Shown: one piece after another, positions 41,385 to 48,877 of the stretch
How positions within the stretch are numbered: position 1 is the first letter of the stretch
How the letters are laid out: every line of letters starts with the position of its first letter
Source: a virus
Strand: one strand, 5' to 3'
Length of the DNA: 54,855 nt
IMG/VR virus record: IMGVR_UViG_3300031280_000001
Location: 1 to 54,855 of that record
Program-made: the position numbers and the translations under genes
Notes under the pieces: model-generated
The model's input: the letters and a program-made list of their open reading frames with translations, nothing else
Told to the model about the DNA's origin: nothing
Databases searched by the model: none

Positions 41385-41546
41385 ATGAAAGCAAAAAATG
41401 TGATAAATGAGCATACGGAAAAAATAGCGCTCAAGACTTTGAAAATGAATTCTACCATATGCGGAGTAATGGGTCAAACAAAAGAAGAGGCCATTAAGAA
41501 TTTGAAAGCATTTGGATATTCAGATAAGGAAATTAAATCTATTTAA
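41385..41546 (+). CDS. Hypothetical protein, 53 aa
   Basis: ATG at 41385, TAA at 41544. The sequence is helical and basic (INEHTEKIALKTLKMNSTIC, then KEEAIKNLKAFGYSDKEI). The second half may be a small helix-hairpin DNA- or protein-binding unit. It lies between elements C and D. Confidence 0.55.
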   Translation: MKAKNVINEHTEKIALKTLKMNSTICGVMGQTKEEAIKNLKAFGYSDKEIKSI

Positions 41547-41558
41547 TTTAATATGAAA

Positions 41559-41601
41559 GCCTGCACGGTATCAGGTCTGGGTTCGATTCCCAGACCAGGC
41601 A
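41559..41601 (+). ncRNA. tRNA-like minihelix D
   Basis: GCCT/AGGC outer pairs, bulge GCACGGTATCA, 8-bp T stem GGTCTGGG/CCCAGACC and loop TTCGATT: 12 bp in total. ACGAC follows. Confidence 0.8.
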
Positions 41602-41626
41602 CGACGTTTAACCAATTCAAAAAGTC

Positions 41627-42073
41627 ATGAAAGATTTAAATGAAATTTCAGAGATTACAGTTAGTTATTCACCTAAAATAAAAAACAGTGATAGGGCAAT
41701 TATCACATCTAGCCAAAAAGTTTATGATTTGGTTCGTAATAACTGGTCTGAAATAAGTATCAGAGAGGAAATGAAGGTTTTGTTTTTAAACAGGGCAAAT
41801 AAAGTACTTGGTATTTATGAGCTAAGTAAAGGCGGTATTAGCGGTACAGTAGTAGATGTACGACTATTATTTGCAGCTGCATTAAAATCTTTAGCCTGTG
41901 GTATTATACTGATTCATAATCACCCTTCAGGTAATTTAAAGCCTAGCGATGCAGATATAAAAATAACAAATAAAATACGTGAAGGCGCAAAACTTTTAGA
42001 CCTCACTGTATATGATCATCTGATAATATCGGATGAAGGATATTACAGTTTTTCAGATGAGGGTATTATTTAG
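41627..42073 (+). CDS. RadC-like JAB-domain protein, 148 aa
   Basis: LLFAAALKSLACGIILIHNH, then HNHPSGNLKPSDADI, is the RadC/JAB motif (HxH...SxxD) that binds one zinc in a MPN fold. An N-terminal segment (VYDLVRNNWSEISIREEMKV) is also RadC-like. The helix-hairpin-helix of full-length RadC is absent, as in many mobile-element versions. Its role in DNA metabolism or defence is unsettled. TAG stop overlaps element E by one base. Confidence 0.9.
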   Translation: MKDLNEISEITVSYSPKIKNSDRAIITSSQKVYDLVRNNWSEISIREEMKVLFLNRANKVLGIYELSKGGISGTVVDVRLLFAAALKSLACGIILIHNHPSGNLKPSDADIKITNKIREGAKLLDLTVYDHLIISDEGYYSFSDEGII

Positions 42074-42116
42074 CCCGTATGGTACTTAGGTAGTGGTTCA
42101 ATTCCACTACCGGGCA
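42073..42116 (+). ncRNA. tRNA-like minihelix E
   Basis: GCCC/GGGC, bulge GTATGGTACTTA, T stem GGTAGTGG/CCACTACC and loop TTCAATT. All 12 pairs are Watson-Crick. The first G is the G of RadC's TAG. ACGAC follows. Confidence 0.85.
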
Positions 42117-42143
42117 CGACATTTAACCAATATTTAATTTAAT

Positions 42144-42320
42144 ATGAAAAGTTTTGATTTTAATGGCCGTAATTACAAGGTAGTGAACGGCTTGGCCCAC
42201 ACTGTAGAGAATAGTATACACGACAGTATAATGGTAACTCCTTGTTACCAGGGAGACAATGTTATGCTGGATGCATATTGTGATACCCTTGGTGTTAAAC
42301 TGTATCAAAGATCAAATTAG
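42144..42320 (+). CDS. YKV-x-x-GL family protein, 58 aa
   Basis: ATG at 42144, TAG at 42318. KSFDFNGRNYKVVNGLAH and TPCYQGDNVMLDAYCDTLGV are paralogous to the 68-aa product at 40833. TAG ends on the first base of element F. Confidence 0.65.
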   Translation: MKSFDFNGRNYKVVNGLAHTVENSIHDSIMVTPCYQGDNVMLDAYCDTLGVKLYQRSN

Positions 42321-42362
42321 CCCGTATGGTACGCGTCCTTGGTTCGAGTCCAGGGACGGGCG
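42320..42362 (+). ncRNA. tRNA-like minihelix F
   Basis: GCCC/GGGC, bulge GTATGGTACGC, T stem GTCCTTGG/CCAGGGAC (one T-G) and loop TTCGAGT: 12 bp. GCAA follows. Confidence 0.85.
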
Positions 42363-42401
42363 CAATTATTCCTTATTATTTGTACCTAATATTTTAATAA
42401 C

Positions 42402-42623
42402 ATGCAATTATCAAAAGAAAAATTATGCGAAGCGCTGGAAATATGCGCTGAAAATCACAGTACGCTATTAACTATTAACTCTATTAAAAAAGGTAATATC
42501 GTATCAGATGCTGACTCCTTGATTATTCATAAATGCGTACCGGCAGTAATTAACAAGTTAAAGGATGCTGACTTTATGTTGGGCATGTGTGATCGTGGTA
42601 TGTATGTTGAGTATATCAAGTAA
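42402..42623 (+). CDS. Hypothetical protein, 73 aa
   Basis: Helical protein (QLSKEKLCEALEICAENHST, then HKCVPAVINKLKDADFMLGM). It lies between elements F and G, and its TAA stop directly abuts element G. Confidence 0.6.
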   Translation: MQLSKEKLCEALEICAENHSTLLTINSIKKGNIVSDADSLIIHKCVPAVINKLKDADFMLGMCDRGMYVEYIK

Positions 42624-42665
42624 ACCTGTATGGTATGAGCAGAGGTTCGAATCCTCTGCCAGGTA
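42624..42665 (+). ncRNA. tRNA-like minihelix G
   Basis: ACCTG/CAGGT (5 bp), bulge TATGGTATGA, T stem GCAGAGG/CCTCTGC (7 bp) and loop TTCGAAT: 12 Watson-Crick pairs. The A-T outer pair replaces the usual G-C, a compensatory change. ACAA follows. Confidence 0.85.
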
Positions 42666-42782
42666 CAATTTGGCCTATTTGGGTAATACCTAGCATCCAC
42701 TCACTTCGAGATCGTCGCTTAGACGCGCTCCTATGAAGCCGAATTTTTCTAAATTAATATATTTAACTAAAAAACAGTAAAA

Positions 42783-42995
42783 ATGGCAAAAAGAAGAATT
42801 GTTAACAGTAGAAGGGTCGCCAGGGGCAATAAGTCCGGTGGTGGTAAATCCTCTGCTTATACTCAGAAAATCGAGCAGCAAAAGCAGGGCAGGTTCAGCG
42901 ATAAATCTCCTTTCAGTGTTCATGACGGTGGAATTGGCCTGAGTTTGAATGAAACAAACAGACGTAGGTTTAATTTACGTAAAAAAGAGGATTAA
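42783..42995 (+). CDS. Basic small protein, 70 aa
   Basis: A very Arg/Lys/Ser-rich N-terminus (AKRRIVNSRRVARGNKSGGG) followed by a polar tail; nucleic-acid binding is likely. It overlaps no element and precedes the 54-aa gene by 2 nt. Confidence 0.55.
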   Translation: MAKRRIVNSRRVARGNKSGGGKSSAYTQKIEQQKQGRFSDKSPFSVHDGGIGLSLNETNRRRFNLRKKED

Positions 42996-42997
42996 TC

Positions 42998-43162
42998 ATG
43001 ACTTATGAAGAAAAAAAGACAATAGCTGACAAGTGGTTGACTAGGGAAGCATTCATGTCCTGGGATGAATTAGCTGATACCAACAGTCTCCATGATTGTG
43101 AAACAGAAGAAGATATCATTGAAGCTTGTGATGAAAGATTATTAACAGATATGATGGAATAG
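42998..43162 (+). CDS. Acidic small protein, 54 aa
   Basis: ATG at 42998, TAG at 43160. The product is acidic and helical (WDELADTNSLHDCETEEDII). Its TAG ends on the first base of element H. Confidence 0.55.
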   Translation: MTYEEKKTIADKWLTREAFMSWDELADTNSLHDCETEEDIIEACDERLLTDMME

Positions 43163-43203
43163 CCTGTATGGTGTAAAGGGGAGTTCGATTCTTCCCTCAG
43201 GCA
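43162..43203 (+). ncRNA. tRNA-like minihelix H
   Basis: GCCTG/CAGGC (5 bp), bulge TATGGTGTAA, T stem AGGGGAG/CTTCCCT (7 bp, one G-T) and loop TTCGATT: 12 bp. ACAA follows. Confidence 0.85.
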
Positions 43204-43232
43204 CAAATTTTAACTAAAATTGGAGGTAAATT

Positions 43233-43472
43233 ATGTTACGTAAAATTAATGAAATTGCAGCAGAGATCCGTAAAGACTGGAAAAAAATCAACTATGAAGC
43301 TAGGCCGTACCTGGATGCTATGACTGAGATTGAATCAGCAAATGATCGGTATTACTATGATTCTGCCGCTTCGGTCATTCGTTATTTCTTATCCAATGCG
43401 ACCGCCTGGAAAGGTGAGACAGCTCGCAGGATCAAGAAGGAACTGAATGAAATGATTGAAGGGAGGTACTAA
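43233..43472 (+). CDS. Hypothetical helical protein, 79 aa
   Basis: Charged helices (INEIAAEIRKDWKKINYEAR, then ATAWKGETARRIKKELNEMI). A GGAGG sequence lies 7 nt before the ATG, unusual for this genome. It overlaps the next start by one base (TAATG). Confidence 0.6.
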   Translation: MLRKINEIAAEIRKDWKKINYEARPYLDAMTEIESANDRYYYDSAASVIRYFLSNATAWKGETARRIKKELNEMIEGRY

Positions 43473-43753
43473 TGGATTGGACAGAATTTGTTAGGCAGAA
43501 CCTTACCATATTGGATCTCAGATTTATGGTAACAAAGCCCAGGCATCCCAGGTATGAATGGAAAGGCAATTATTGCCACCATATCAACTTGTGGACACAG
43601 CATGGCAAGAAAAGACTCTACATTCCCCTTTCTCTGATATCAGATGCTGGTTACATAGACCTAAGCAAAAAGAAATGTTTCTACCAGGATATGGAGGGAG
43701 CTAAGGAGAAAATATTTGAGGTATTTAATTATCTCACTGAACACGCTGGATAG
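43472..43753 (+). CDS. Hypothetical protein, 93 aa
   Basis: Mixed fold (FVRQNLTILDLRFMVTKPRH, WKGNYCHHINLWTQHGKKRL). The last ten bases and the TAG stop lie inside element I, so the end of the protein is encoded by the element's 5' strand. Confidence 0.6.
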   Translation: MDWTEFVRQNLTILDLRFMVTKPRHPRYEWKGNYCHHINLWTQHGKKRLYIPLSLISDAGYIDLSKKKCFYQDMEGAKEKIFEVFNYLTEHAG

Positions 43754-43786
43754 GCAACGTCCCCGGTTCGACGCCCGGGCCAGTGC
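43744..43786 (+). ncRNA. tRNA-like minihelix I
   Basis: CGCTGG/CCAGTG (6 bp, one G-T), connector with ATAGGCAACG, T stem CCCGG/CCGGG and an 8-base loop TTCGACGC. The TAG stop of the upstream gene sits at the base of the connector, where T8-A9 would be in a tRNA. It is more divergent than the others. Confidence 0.65.
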
Positions 43787-43817
43787 GATTTATGTTTAAC
43801 TTAAAAATGGAGGTATA

Positions 43818-44084
43818 ATGGCTAAGAAATCTAATGAGGAACTGGGGTATATTATCCCAGTTAAACGGAGACTGGAACCCGGAAAATATGTGTTCGGATA
43901 TGCCAGATCTCTTGAACCAGATAATAGAGGACAGATAAAAGTGAGAACTTCCACTATGGAAACCACTAGCTGGCTAGGTACATCGGTCATTCACGTGCCC
44001 GAAGGTTTTGAAATCTATAAATCTGCACCGCCTAAAGCTAAAGATGTAGCTGATAGGTATATTTATGGAACAGATCCAATTTAA
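43818..44084 (+). CDS. Hypothetical protein, 88 aa
   Basis: GGAGG precedes the ATG. The sequence is beta-rich (YIIPVKRRLEPGKYVFGYAR, GQIKVRTSTMETTSWLGTSV). The TAA stop ends on the first base of element J. Function is unknown. Confidence 0.6.
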   Translation: MAKKSNEELGYIIPVKRRLEPGKYVFGYARSLEPDNRGQIKVRTSTMETTSWLGTSVIHVPEGFEIYKSAPPKAKDVADRYIYGTDPI

Positions 44085-44126
44085 CCCTGTATGGTACTCG
44101 TCCGGGTTCGTTTCCCGGGCAGGGTT
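44084..44126 (+). ncRNA. tRNA-like minihelix J
   Basis: ACCCTG/CAGGGT (6 bp), bulge TATGGTACTCG, T stem CCGGG/CCCGG plus a T-G pair, loop TTCGTTT. 12 pairs. This is the last element of the array. Confidence 0.82.
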
Positions 44127-44162
44127 CGAGTAATATTGCTCAAGTATTAAAATTATTCACTT

Positions 44163-44405
44163 ATGAAGATTGAAATTATGTCATGGCAAGACGCTCTTCA
44201 TTTAATGATGAGGGCAGAAAGCATACATGACTGGAATCAGAAACGCCAGATCGTAAAGTATAATGTTGATCCCGAACAAAGGACGACAATTTTAAATGCT
44301 CTGGATGCTCAGAAACTTTGTCCTCATGTAGCTAAGTTGAATCACTGGTCTAAGCCAGTAAAAACTAAATCAACTATTTATGGAAAAAATTCAAAAACAA
44401 ATTGA
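44163..44405 (+). CDS. Hypothetical protein, 80 aa
   Basis: Helical, with several Trp/His (IMSWQDALHLMMRAESIHDW, then DAQKLCPHVAKLNHWSKPVK). It overlaps the next gene by 26 nt. No family is recognised. Confidence 0.55.
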   Translation: MKIEIMSWQDALHLMMRAESIHDWNQKRQIVKYNVDPEQRTTILNALDAQKLCPHVAKLNHWSKPVKTKSTIYGKNSKTN

Positions 44406-44922
44406 CGCCTTCTTAAAGAGGGCAACAATCATCAAGGCCGAAATGCGTAGGCATGAAGCAGGTATGTTGATTACGGATCAAATAAATGAAAGTCTTATAT
44501 TTATTAGTCCCAAAGCAAGCTATGTTTATGAGATGACTTATGTTAATAATTATGTAAACCGGGCCAAAGGTATTGAGCCTGGGCAACTATTATGGCATGA
44601 TTACATCTTGGTGCCTATCAGAGAGTGTAATCGGAAAGACAATCCGGAATTATTTTTGGAAATCCTGAAATCCAGCATGAAAATTGTGCCTCATCGGGCA
44701 TATGAAATCTTTGTTGATGGTAAACATCTTAAAAAAATGTCAACCTTTGGCAGAGCAAAGAGCTTTGTTTATGAGCTCAAACGAGCAGCCAATAATGCGA
44801 TGGATGAAAGATACCAGTCATTCAAAAACATAAAACGTATCTGGATTGTAGATCCTGCAGGCAATAAAACATGGTTCATCATGGACTCGAATCCAACTTA
44901 CGCACATTACAATCCCTTTTAA
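44380..44922 (+). CDS. Hypothetical protein, 180 aa
   Basis: Soluble alpha/beta protein: an N-terminal helix (IQKQIDAFLKRATIIKAEMR), a beta core (AYEIFVDGKHLKKMSTFGRA) and C-terminal KRIWIVDPAGNKTWFIMDSN. No family is recognised. It ends just before a terminator and closes the minihelix operon. Confidence 0.6.
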   Translation: MEKIQKQIDAFLKRATIIKAEMRRHEAGMLITDQINESLIFISPKASYVYEMTYVNNYVNRAKGIEPGQLLWHDYILVPIRECNRKDNPELFLEILKSSMKIVPHRAYEIFVDGKHLKKMSTFGRAKSFVYELKRAANNAMDERYQSFKNIKRIWIVDPAGNKTWFIMDSNPTYAHYNPF

Positions 44923-44956
44923 AAAAAAGGCAGGCCGTTAATGATCTGCCTTTTTT
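44923..44956 (+). terminator. Terminator of minihelix operon
   Basis: AAAAAA-GGCAG (44923-44933) pairs with CTGCC-TTTTTT (44946-44956). Confidence 0.85.
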
Positions 44957-44973
44957 ATGTCCAAATTTTTCAC

Positions 44974-44981
44974 TATCTTTG
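44974..44981 (+). promoter_or_regulatory. -7 box before 45.0 kb gene
   Basis: TATCTTTG 19 nt before the ATG at 45000. A T-rich stretch lies where the -33 box is expected, but TTTG is absent. Confidence 0.6.
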
Positions 44982-44999
44982 TATTAAATAACAACGAAT

Positions 45000-45470
45000 A
45001 TGACAGACTTAAACATCGCTAAAGAAATTGCCGGACTGGTCAAAGAGATCGAGATCCTGGATAGTAAAGTAAGTTCATTGAGTACATTCGCAGGTAAGCT
45101 GGTTAACAGTCGCTTAGGTCACGTTGAGATGGCCCTGGAAGAGTTTGATTTTGACAATGCCCCCACATTGCAATTCCTTCCCGCATCACCGGATGAATTT
45201 GATGATCCAAATGACCCCCCCAGGATGGTTGGGTACTCCAAAATATTTAATGGCAATGGAGAACTCAATATTTACAGTGTATTAATTGAGAATGATGTAG
45301 CCATGTCTGTTATTGATACGGTTCTCGGTAAGATGAAAGCCCAAAAGCAAGACAAGCAAAATACATTAGATACTCTCCTTCCTGGTAATAAGATTTACGG
45401 ATACTCTGTAACTGCAGGCGTACCACAAGCCATCGTTCCAGTTACCGTTAATAAAAAACCCGGACAATAA
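45000..45470 (+). CDS. Hypothetical protein, 156 aa
   Basis: N-terminal coiled coil (EIAGLVKEIEILDSKVSSLS), an acidic Pro-rich middle (SPDEFDDPNDPPRMVGYSKI) and a helical segment (VAMSVIDTVLGKMKAQKQDK). It is in a single-gene unit with its own promoter and terminator, convergent with the helicase gene. Function is unknown. Confidence 0.6.
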   Translation: MTDLNIAKEIAGLVKEIEILDSKVSSLSTFAGKLVNSRLGHVEMALEEFDFDNAPTLQFLPASPDEFDDPNDPPRMVGYSKIFNGNGELNIYSVLIENDVAMSVIDTVLGKMKAQKQDKQNTLDTLLPGNKIYGYSVTAGVPQAIVPVTVNKKPGQ

Positions 45471-45478
45471 TGCCCGGG
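45453..45478. terminator. Bidirectional terminator between convergent genes
   Basis: CCCGG (45459-45463) and CCGGG (45474-45478). The minus-strand copy is followed by six T, so it ends the leftward operon well. On the plus strand the tail is weak (CTAAATTT). Confidence 0.7.
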
Positions 45479-45500
45479 CTAAATTTAGCTTACTTTGCTT

Positions 45501-46925
45501 TTAGTATATTACGATTAAATCCCTCCTTGGACGCGTGCAAGCTGTGTACAGAATCCTATTTTTCTCGTATGTGTTCCGGTTCGTCTCGATATCATCTTCC
45601 ATGACAACCGCGATCTCGTAGGTCGAACCCTGAGATTTATGACATGTAATTGAATATGAATACCTTACCCAAAAGAATACCCTTTTAAATGCATAGAAAT
45701 CAATCCAAGCGGATCTCGCCTGATATGATCCTGGTTGTAGACTCTTGGCATAATCAGCCTGTAGTTTCAACAGATCATTATATTCCTTCTCTGAGTCCTC
45801 ATGAATCAACCTTACCATCCACTCAGTCCATCCCTTATTATCCCTGAATATATTCACACGAGTATTGTAATATTTGAATAGTTGACCATCTTCATCCCAG
45901 GTTTCAATAATATAATCCATAATTTCCATTTCTTCACTGTTATGGATCATTACCATATCTCCCTCCATTAATGGCTCCATTGCAATCAATCGCTCACCGG
46001 GGAGATATTTAGCCAAGGCATTCTGCTCATAGATATACCGCCTGATCATCGTATTGTATTTCTCCACAGTCTTGTTTCTCCAGGCCAGGATCTTTACATG
46101 GTCATTATCCCGTATGAATTCCTCACTGGTATACTCAGGTAAAATTTCAGTTATGATGAAGCTATCTTTATAGGATCTTGGTACAAATTGCACACTTCCC
46201 TGCTTGGTCGTATTACTCTTCTTAATGGGGACAGGTGTCGGCCGGTGAATCATTTCTCGGATCTTAAATGAATAATCAATGATAGGATTACCAGCATCCT
46301 GCCTGATGATAGCTTCCATCTTAATATAGTCTATACCATCCTCTCGTCGGTAATCTCTATCAAATGGAATTGAGTCAGGTTTGTTAACGGGTGGAATTTG
46401 CAGTGAGTCGCCTACAAATAAAACCTTAAGGCCACGAGAAGCGTATATTTGAATCTCTTTGTATAGCTCATCAGCTAACATGCTTGTCTCGTCCACTATA
46501 AGGAACTGAATCCGGTCCAGTTTACATTTTGCGTACTTATCCTTGACGAATGAAATGATTCCATGCCCATCAATATGTTCTTTCAATCCGAGCGCACTGT
46601 GGACGGTAGAAAAATCTACCCGGGAATCGTGAACATGCTGCCTGATAACTTTGACTGCTTTGTGAGTTGGCGCTGTGACCAGGACAGTTCTTTTGGTAAC
46701 ATCCCCAATATACTGGATCACCACATTCATGAGATAGGTCTTCCCGGTACCAGCATAGCCATCCAGTAAAAACATACCCCCGACTGGTTGATCAACGAAG
46801 ATCTTTATGGCATCGAATGCGTCTGGCTGATCACCCTTCAGACCGTCCTTGTAATTAATGGCTTGCTTTGCGCCGTCCATCTCCACGTCCGGGAGTTGGA
46901 ATAATGTCTTTTCTGGTAAGTTCAT
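45501..46925 (-). CDS. SF1 DNA helicase (RecD2/Dda-like)
   Basis: The 474-residue product has motif I LLDGYAGTGKTYLMN near residues 54-68, motif II VDETSMLADE, motif III VGDSLQIPPV, and motifs V/VI SITCHKSQGSTYEIAVVMED and YTACTRPRRDLIVIY. These place it with SF1B 5'-3' helicases such as T4 Dda and RecD2. It would unwind DNA in replication or recombination. Its start overlaps the RNase H gene by 70 nt. It is the last gene of the leftward operon. Confidence 0.92.
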   Translation of the reverse strand: MNLPEKTLFQLPDVEMDGAKQAINYKDGLKGDQPDAFDAIKIFVDQPVGGMFLLDGYAGTGKTYLMNVVIQYIGDVTKRTVLVTAPTHKAVKVIRQHVHDSRVDFSTVHSALGLKEHIDGHGIISFVKDKYAKCKLDRIQFLIVDETSMLADELYKEIQIYASRGLKVLFVGDSLQIPPVNKPDSIPFDRDYRREDGIDYIKMEAIIRQDAGNPIIDYSFKIREMIHRPTPVPIKKSNTTKQGSVQFVPRSYKDSFIITEILPEYTSEEFIRDNDHVKILAWRNKTVEKYNTMIRRYIYEQNALAKYLPGERLIAMEPLMEGDMVMIHNSEEMEIMDYIIETWDEDGQLFKYYNTRVNIFRDNKGWTEWMVRLIHEDSEKEYNDLLKLQADYAKSLQPGSYQARSAWIDFYAFKRVFFWVRYSYSITCHKSQGSTYEIAVVMEDDIETNRNTYEKNRILYTACTRPRRDLIVIY

Positions 46926-47397
46926 TTTTGATTTTTTCTTGAAAATATGGATTAACTAATTTTGAATATATATCAGCGGTGCCGTTGTTCTTCCTGGATG
47001 CCCAGAGGATATCAAAGTCAAGGCCCTTAGCCTGCTTCTCCAATTCCCTAAATCGCTTATAATGTGGGCGTAAACCTGCATTCCGGACCCGGAAGTTACC
47101 ATTGGCCTGCCCTACTATCAGACTGCTGTCTGTATAGATCTCATACTTATCCCAATAAGCGTTTACTGGACCATCGGACCATTTCTCATTGAAGTTCGCA
47201 ATCATCAACTCTATGCCTGCTATGAGTGCCAGCCATTCAGCTATATTATTGGTACCATCTTCGTCCCATCCCGTTTTCGTCTTGAGTACTTCGCACATGT
47301 CAGGATCGAATTGATTGGCCAACACAGCTGCATATCCCATGGTATTGTGATCCGGGTGATTGTAACATGACCCGTCACAATGGATATAGTATGTCAT
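46855..47397 (-). CDS. rnhA: Ribonuclease H type I
   Basis: The 180-residue product has the RNase HI carboxylates in order: YYIHCDGSCYNHP (first Asp), NNIAEWLALIAGIELM (Glu), KYEIYTDSSLIVGQANG (Asp), and ASRKNNGTADIYSKLV (final Asp). It removes RNA from RNA-DNA hybrids, for example replication primers. The C-terminal 30 residues are a basic extension. Confidence 0.9.
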   Translation of the reverse strand: MTYYIHCDGSCYNHPDHNTMGYAAVLANQFDPDMCEVLKTKTGWDEDGTNNIAEWLALIAGIELMIANFNEKWSDGPVNAYWDKYEIYTDSSLIVGQANGNFRVRNAGLRPHYKRFRELEKQAKGLDFDILWASRKNNGTADIYSKLVNPYFQEKIKNELTRKDIIPTPGRGDGRRKASH

Positions 47398-47438
47398 AAT
47401 TGGTAATCTAAATATGTTCTATTTCTGCTCATGAGTAA

Positions 47439-48167
47439 TTATCGTGTTTGATTTAAAATAGTCTGGGCACCAAGCACTATGATAGCACCTTCTATCCTAT
47501 GCCACCAAGGGCGTTTATAAAATGGAGGTTTATTCTGTATCTTTACATTATGCATCTTTACAGTATGAACATATGGATTAGCATCCTCTATCGTTACTAC
47601 GGGTCGAAGAGGCTTGAATAATCCCGTCTTCTGATACCCTAAAAATATGGTACTTTCATGTCTGATTGTAAGACCCTGGATACCGACTGTAGCACCATAT
47701 ACTATTCCATTCAATGATACCCACTCGCTGGAATAAGTAAAATTAGCTGGAACCCTTAAATATGTGCCCGTATCAATATCGGGGCAGTTAGTTGAATCAA
47801 TTATTACAACACTGGGCGTATCTACAGCTGCAATCAGTTCTTCATAGAATACGATTTGATTCTCCAACTTAATAATATGCTCAACTTGCTTCAGATTCTT
47901 ATTCTTCAGATCCTCATTCTCGATGATACCTGCAGCTATAGCATTCTCCAGAGAAGCTACCTTCTGATCCTGGATATAGATTTCTTGGCCCTGGTCTGTG
48001 ACTATCACCTCAAAATGATGGATAGTATCAGATAATAATTCCTGTAACTGGACATGTCCGGCCCTTGCATCTCTCCACTGTATGTAGAAATACAACGCCA
48101 ATATAATAACTATGCCTATTATGATAACCTTAATATTCTGGTATATTGATTTTAAAATTTTGTTCAT
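47439..48167 (-). CDS. Spanin-like / DUF6808-like membrane protein, 242 aa
   Basis: A single N-terminal membrane helix (VIIIGIVIILALYFYIQW) is followed by a coiled coil (residues about 35-120), a beta-rich part (TYLRVPANFTYSSEWVSLNG) and a C-terminal segment with a second weak hydrophobic helix (IEGAIIVLGAQTIL). It starts 4 nt inside the end of the amidase gene. Linked genes and topology suggest the i-spanin or another lysis protein; similar proteins appear in Bacteroides phages. Exact function is unknown. Confidence 0.62.
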   Translation of the reverse strand: MNKILKSIYQNIKVIIIGIVIILALYFYIQWRDARAGHVQLQELLSDTIHHFEVIVTDQGQEIYIQDQKVASLENAIAAGIIENEDLKNKNLKQVEHIIKLENQIVFYEELIAAVDTPSVVIIDSTNCPDIDTGTYLRVPANFTYSSEWVSLNGIVYGATVGIQGLTIRHESTIFLGYQKTGLFKPLRPVVTIEDANPYVHTVKMHNVKIQNKPPFYKRPWWHRIEGAIIVLGAQTILNQTR

Positions 48168-48877
48168 GATTTTATTTTTAAAAGATTCTTATGTATCACA
48201 ATTTCATGCGTCTCTTTGAATGCCTGGACAATCTTAATCATATTACTAAGTTTTAGCATATTACAACACTCGGCAAAGTTAGTAAAAAATCCAGTTTCTG
48301 ATAGTATAGCCGGCATATGTGTCTTAACTAACACAGTAAATTTGGCTTCCTTGTCCGGATCACCATCACCCAGGCCCGGACGCATCTTCCAACCTAGTAT
48401 TTCCTCCAGTCTATAGAAGGCTTCAGTGGCTATAGGATCGCTCAAAGTCCGTCCTGGTGAGGTATACACCTCAACGCCGTTAACTGACTCAACGCCGAAG
48501 CCGTTGCCATGAATTGAGTGGTAATAAGTTTTGATACCCTTCTTTTTTACCTTCGCATTAAAATGATTAGCGCGGATACAACGCTCAGTGCGCCCATAAT
48601 CCGTATGACCCGGTGTTACTATATAATATCCCAGGTTATTATAATAGAGTTCTGCGGCATACATCCACGCTATGGCCCGGTTCCATACCCCCTCATAAAA
48701 TACAAAAGAACCATGATCATACATTTTTCTAGGCGCTGTGACATATTCGCCATTGATCATACCCCCATGCCCAGGATCAATTAACTCTACTACCTTCGAA
48801 CCAATCGGTATCGATTCAAGCGGAGTATGCTCCCTCAGGTAATCGATAGTATTCATTAAAGCTTCTGTAGTCAACAT
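48164..48877 (-). CDS. N-acetylmuramoyl-L-alanine amidase (Amidase_3 endolysin)
   Basis: The 237-residue product has the zinc site of the Amidase_3 family: VVELIDPGHGGMI (His), FYEGVWNRAIA (Glu), TYYHSIHGNG (His) and the catalytic Glu in AILSETGFFTN. It cleaves the bond between MurNAc and L-Ala. The first 20 residues are helical without a signal peptide, so release would need the holin. The start may be the internal Met8. Confidence 0.9.
   Translation of the reverse strand: MLTTEALMNTIDYLREHTPLESIPIGSKVVELIDPGHGGMINGEYVTAPRKMYDHGSFVFYEGVWNRAIAWMYAAELYYNNLGYYIVTPGHTDYGRTERCIRANHFNAKVKKKGIKTYYHSIHGNGFGVESVNGVEVYTSPGRTLSDPIATEAFYRLEEILGWKMRPGLGDGDPDKEAKFTVLVKTHMPAILSETGFFTNFAECCNMLKLSNMIKIVQAFKETHEIVIHKNLLKIKS

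Noticed and set aside
41627-42073. RadC-like gene as an anti-restriction or recombinase gene
   Set aside because: The JAB motif supports only the fold; no specific activity can be claimed.
40833-44084. TAG recoded as Gln (known in some crAss-like phages), with genes reading through the minihelices
   Set aside because: After TAG several frames read P-V-W-Y, but this follows from the conserved RNA. Frames stop soon after, no TAG-decoding tRNA is seen here, and structural genes are intact with TAG unused inside.
40748-44126. Series of intrinsic terminators
   Set aside because: The hairpins lack T runs and share a T loop, bulge and 3' end that terminators do not need.
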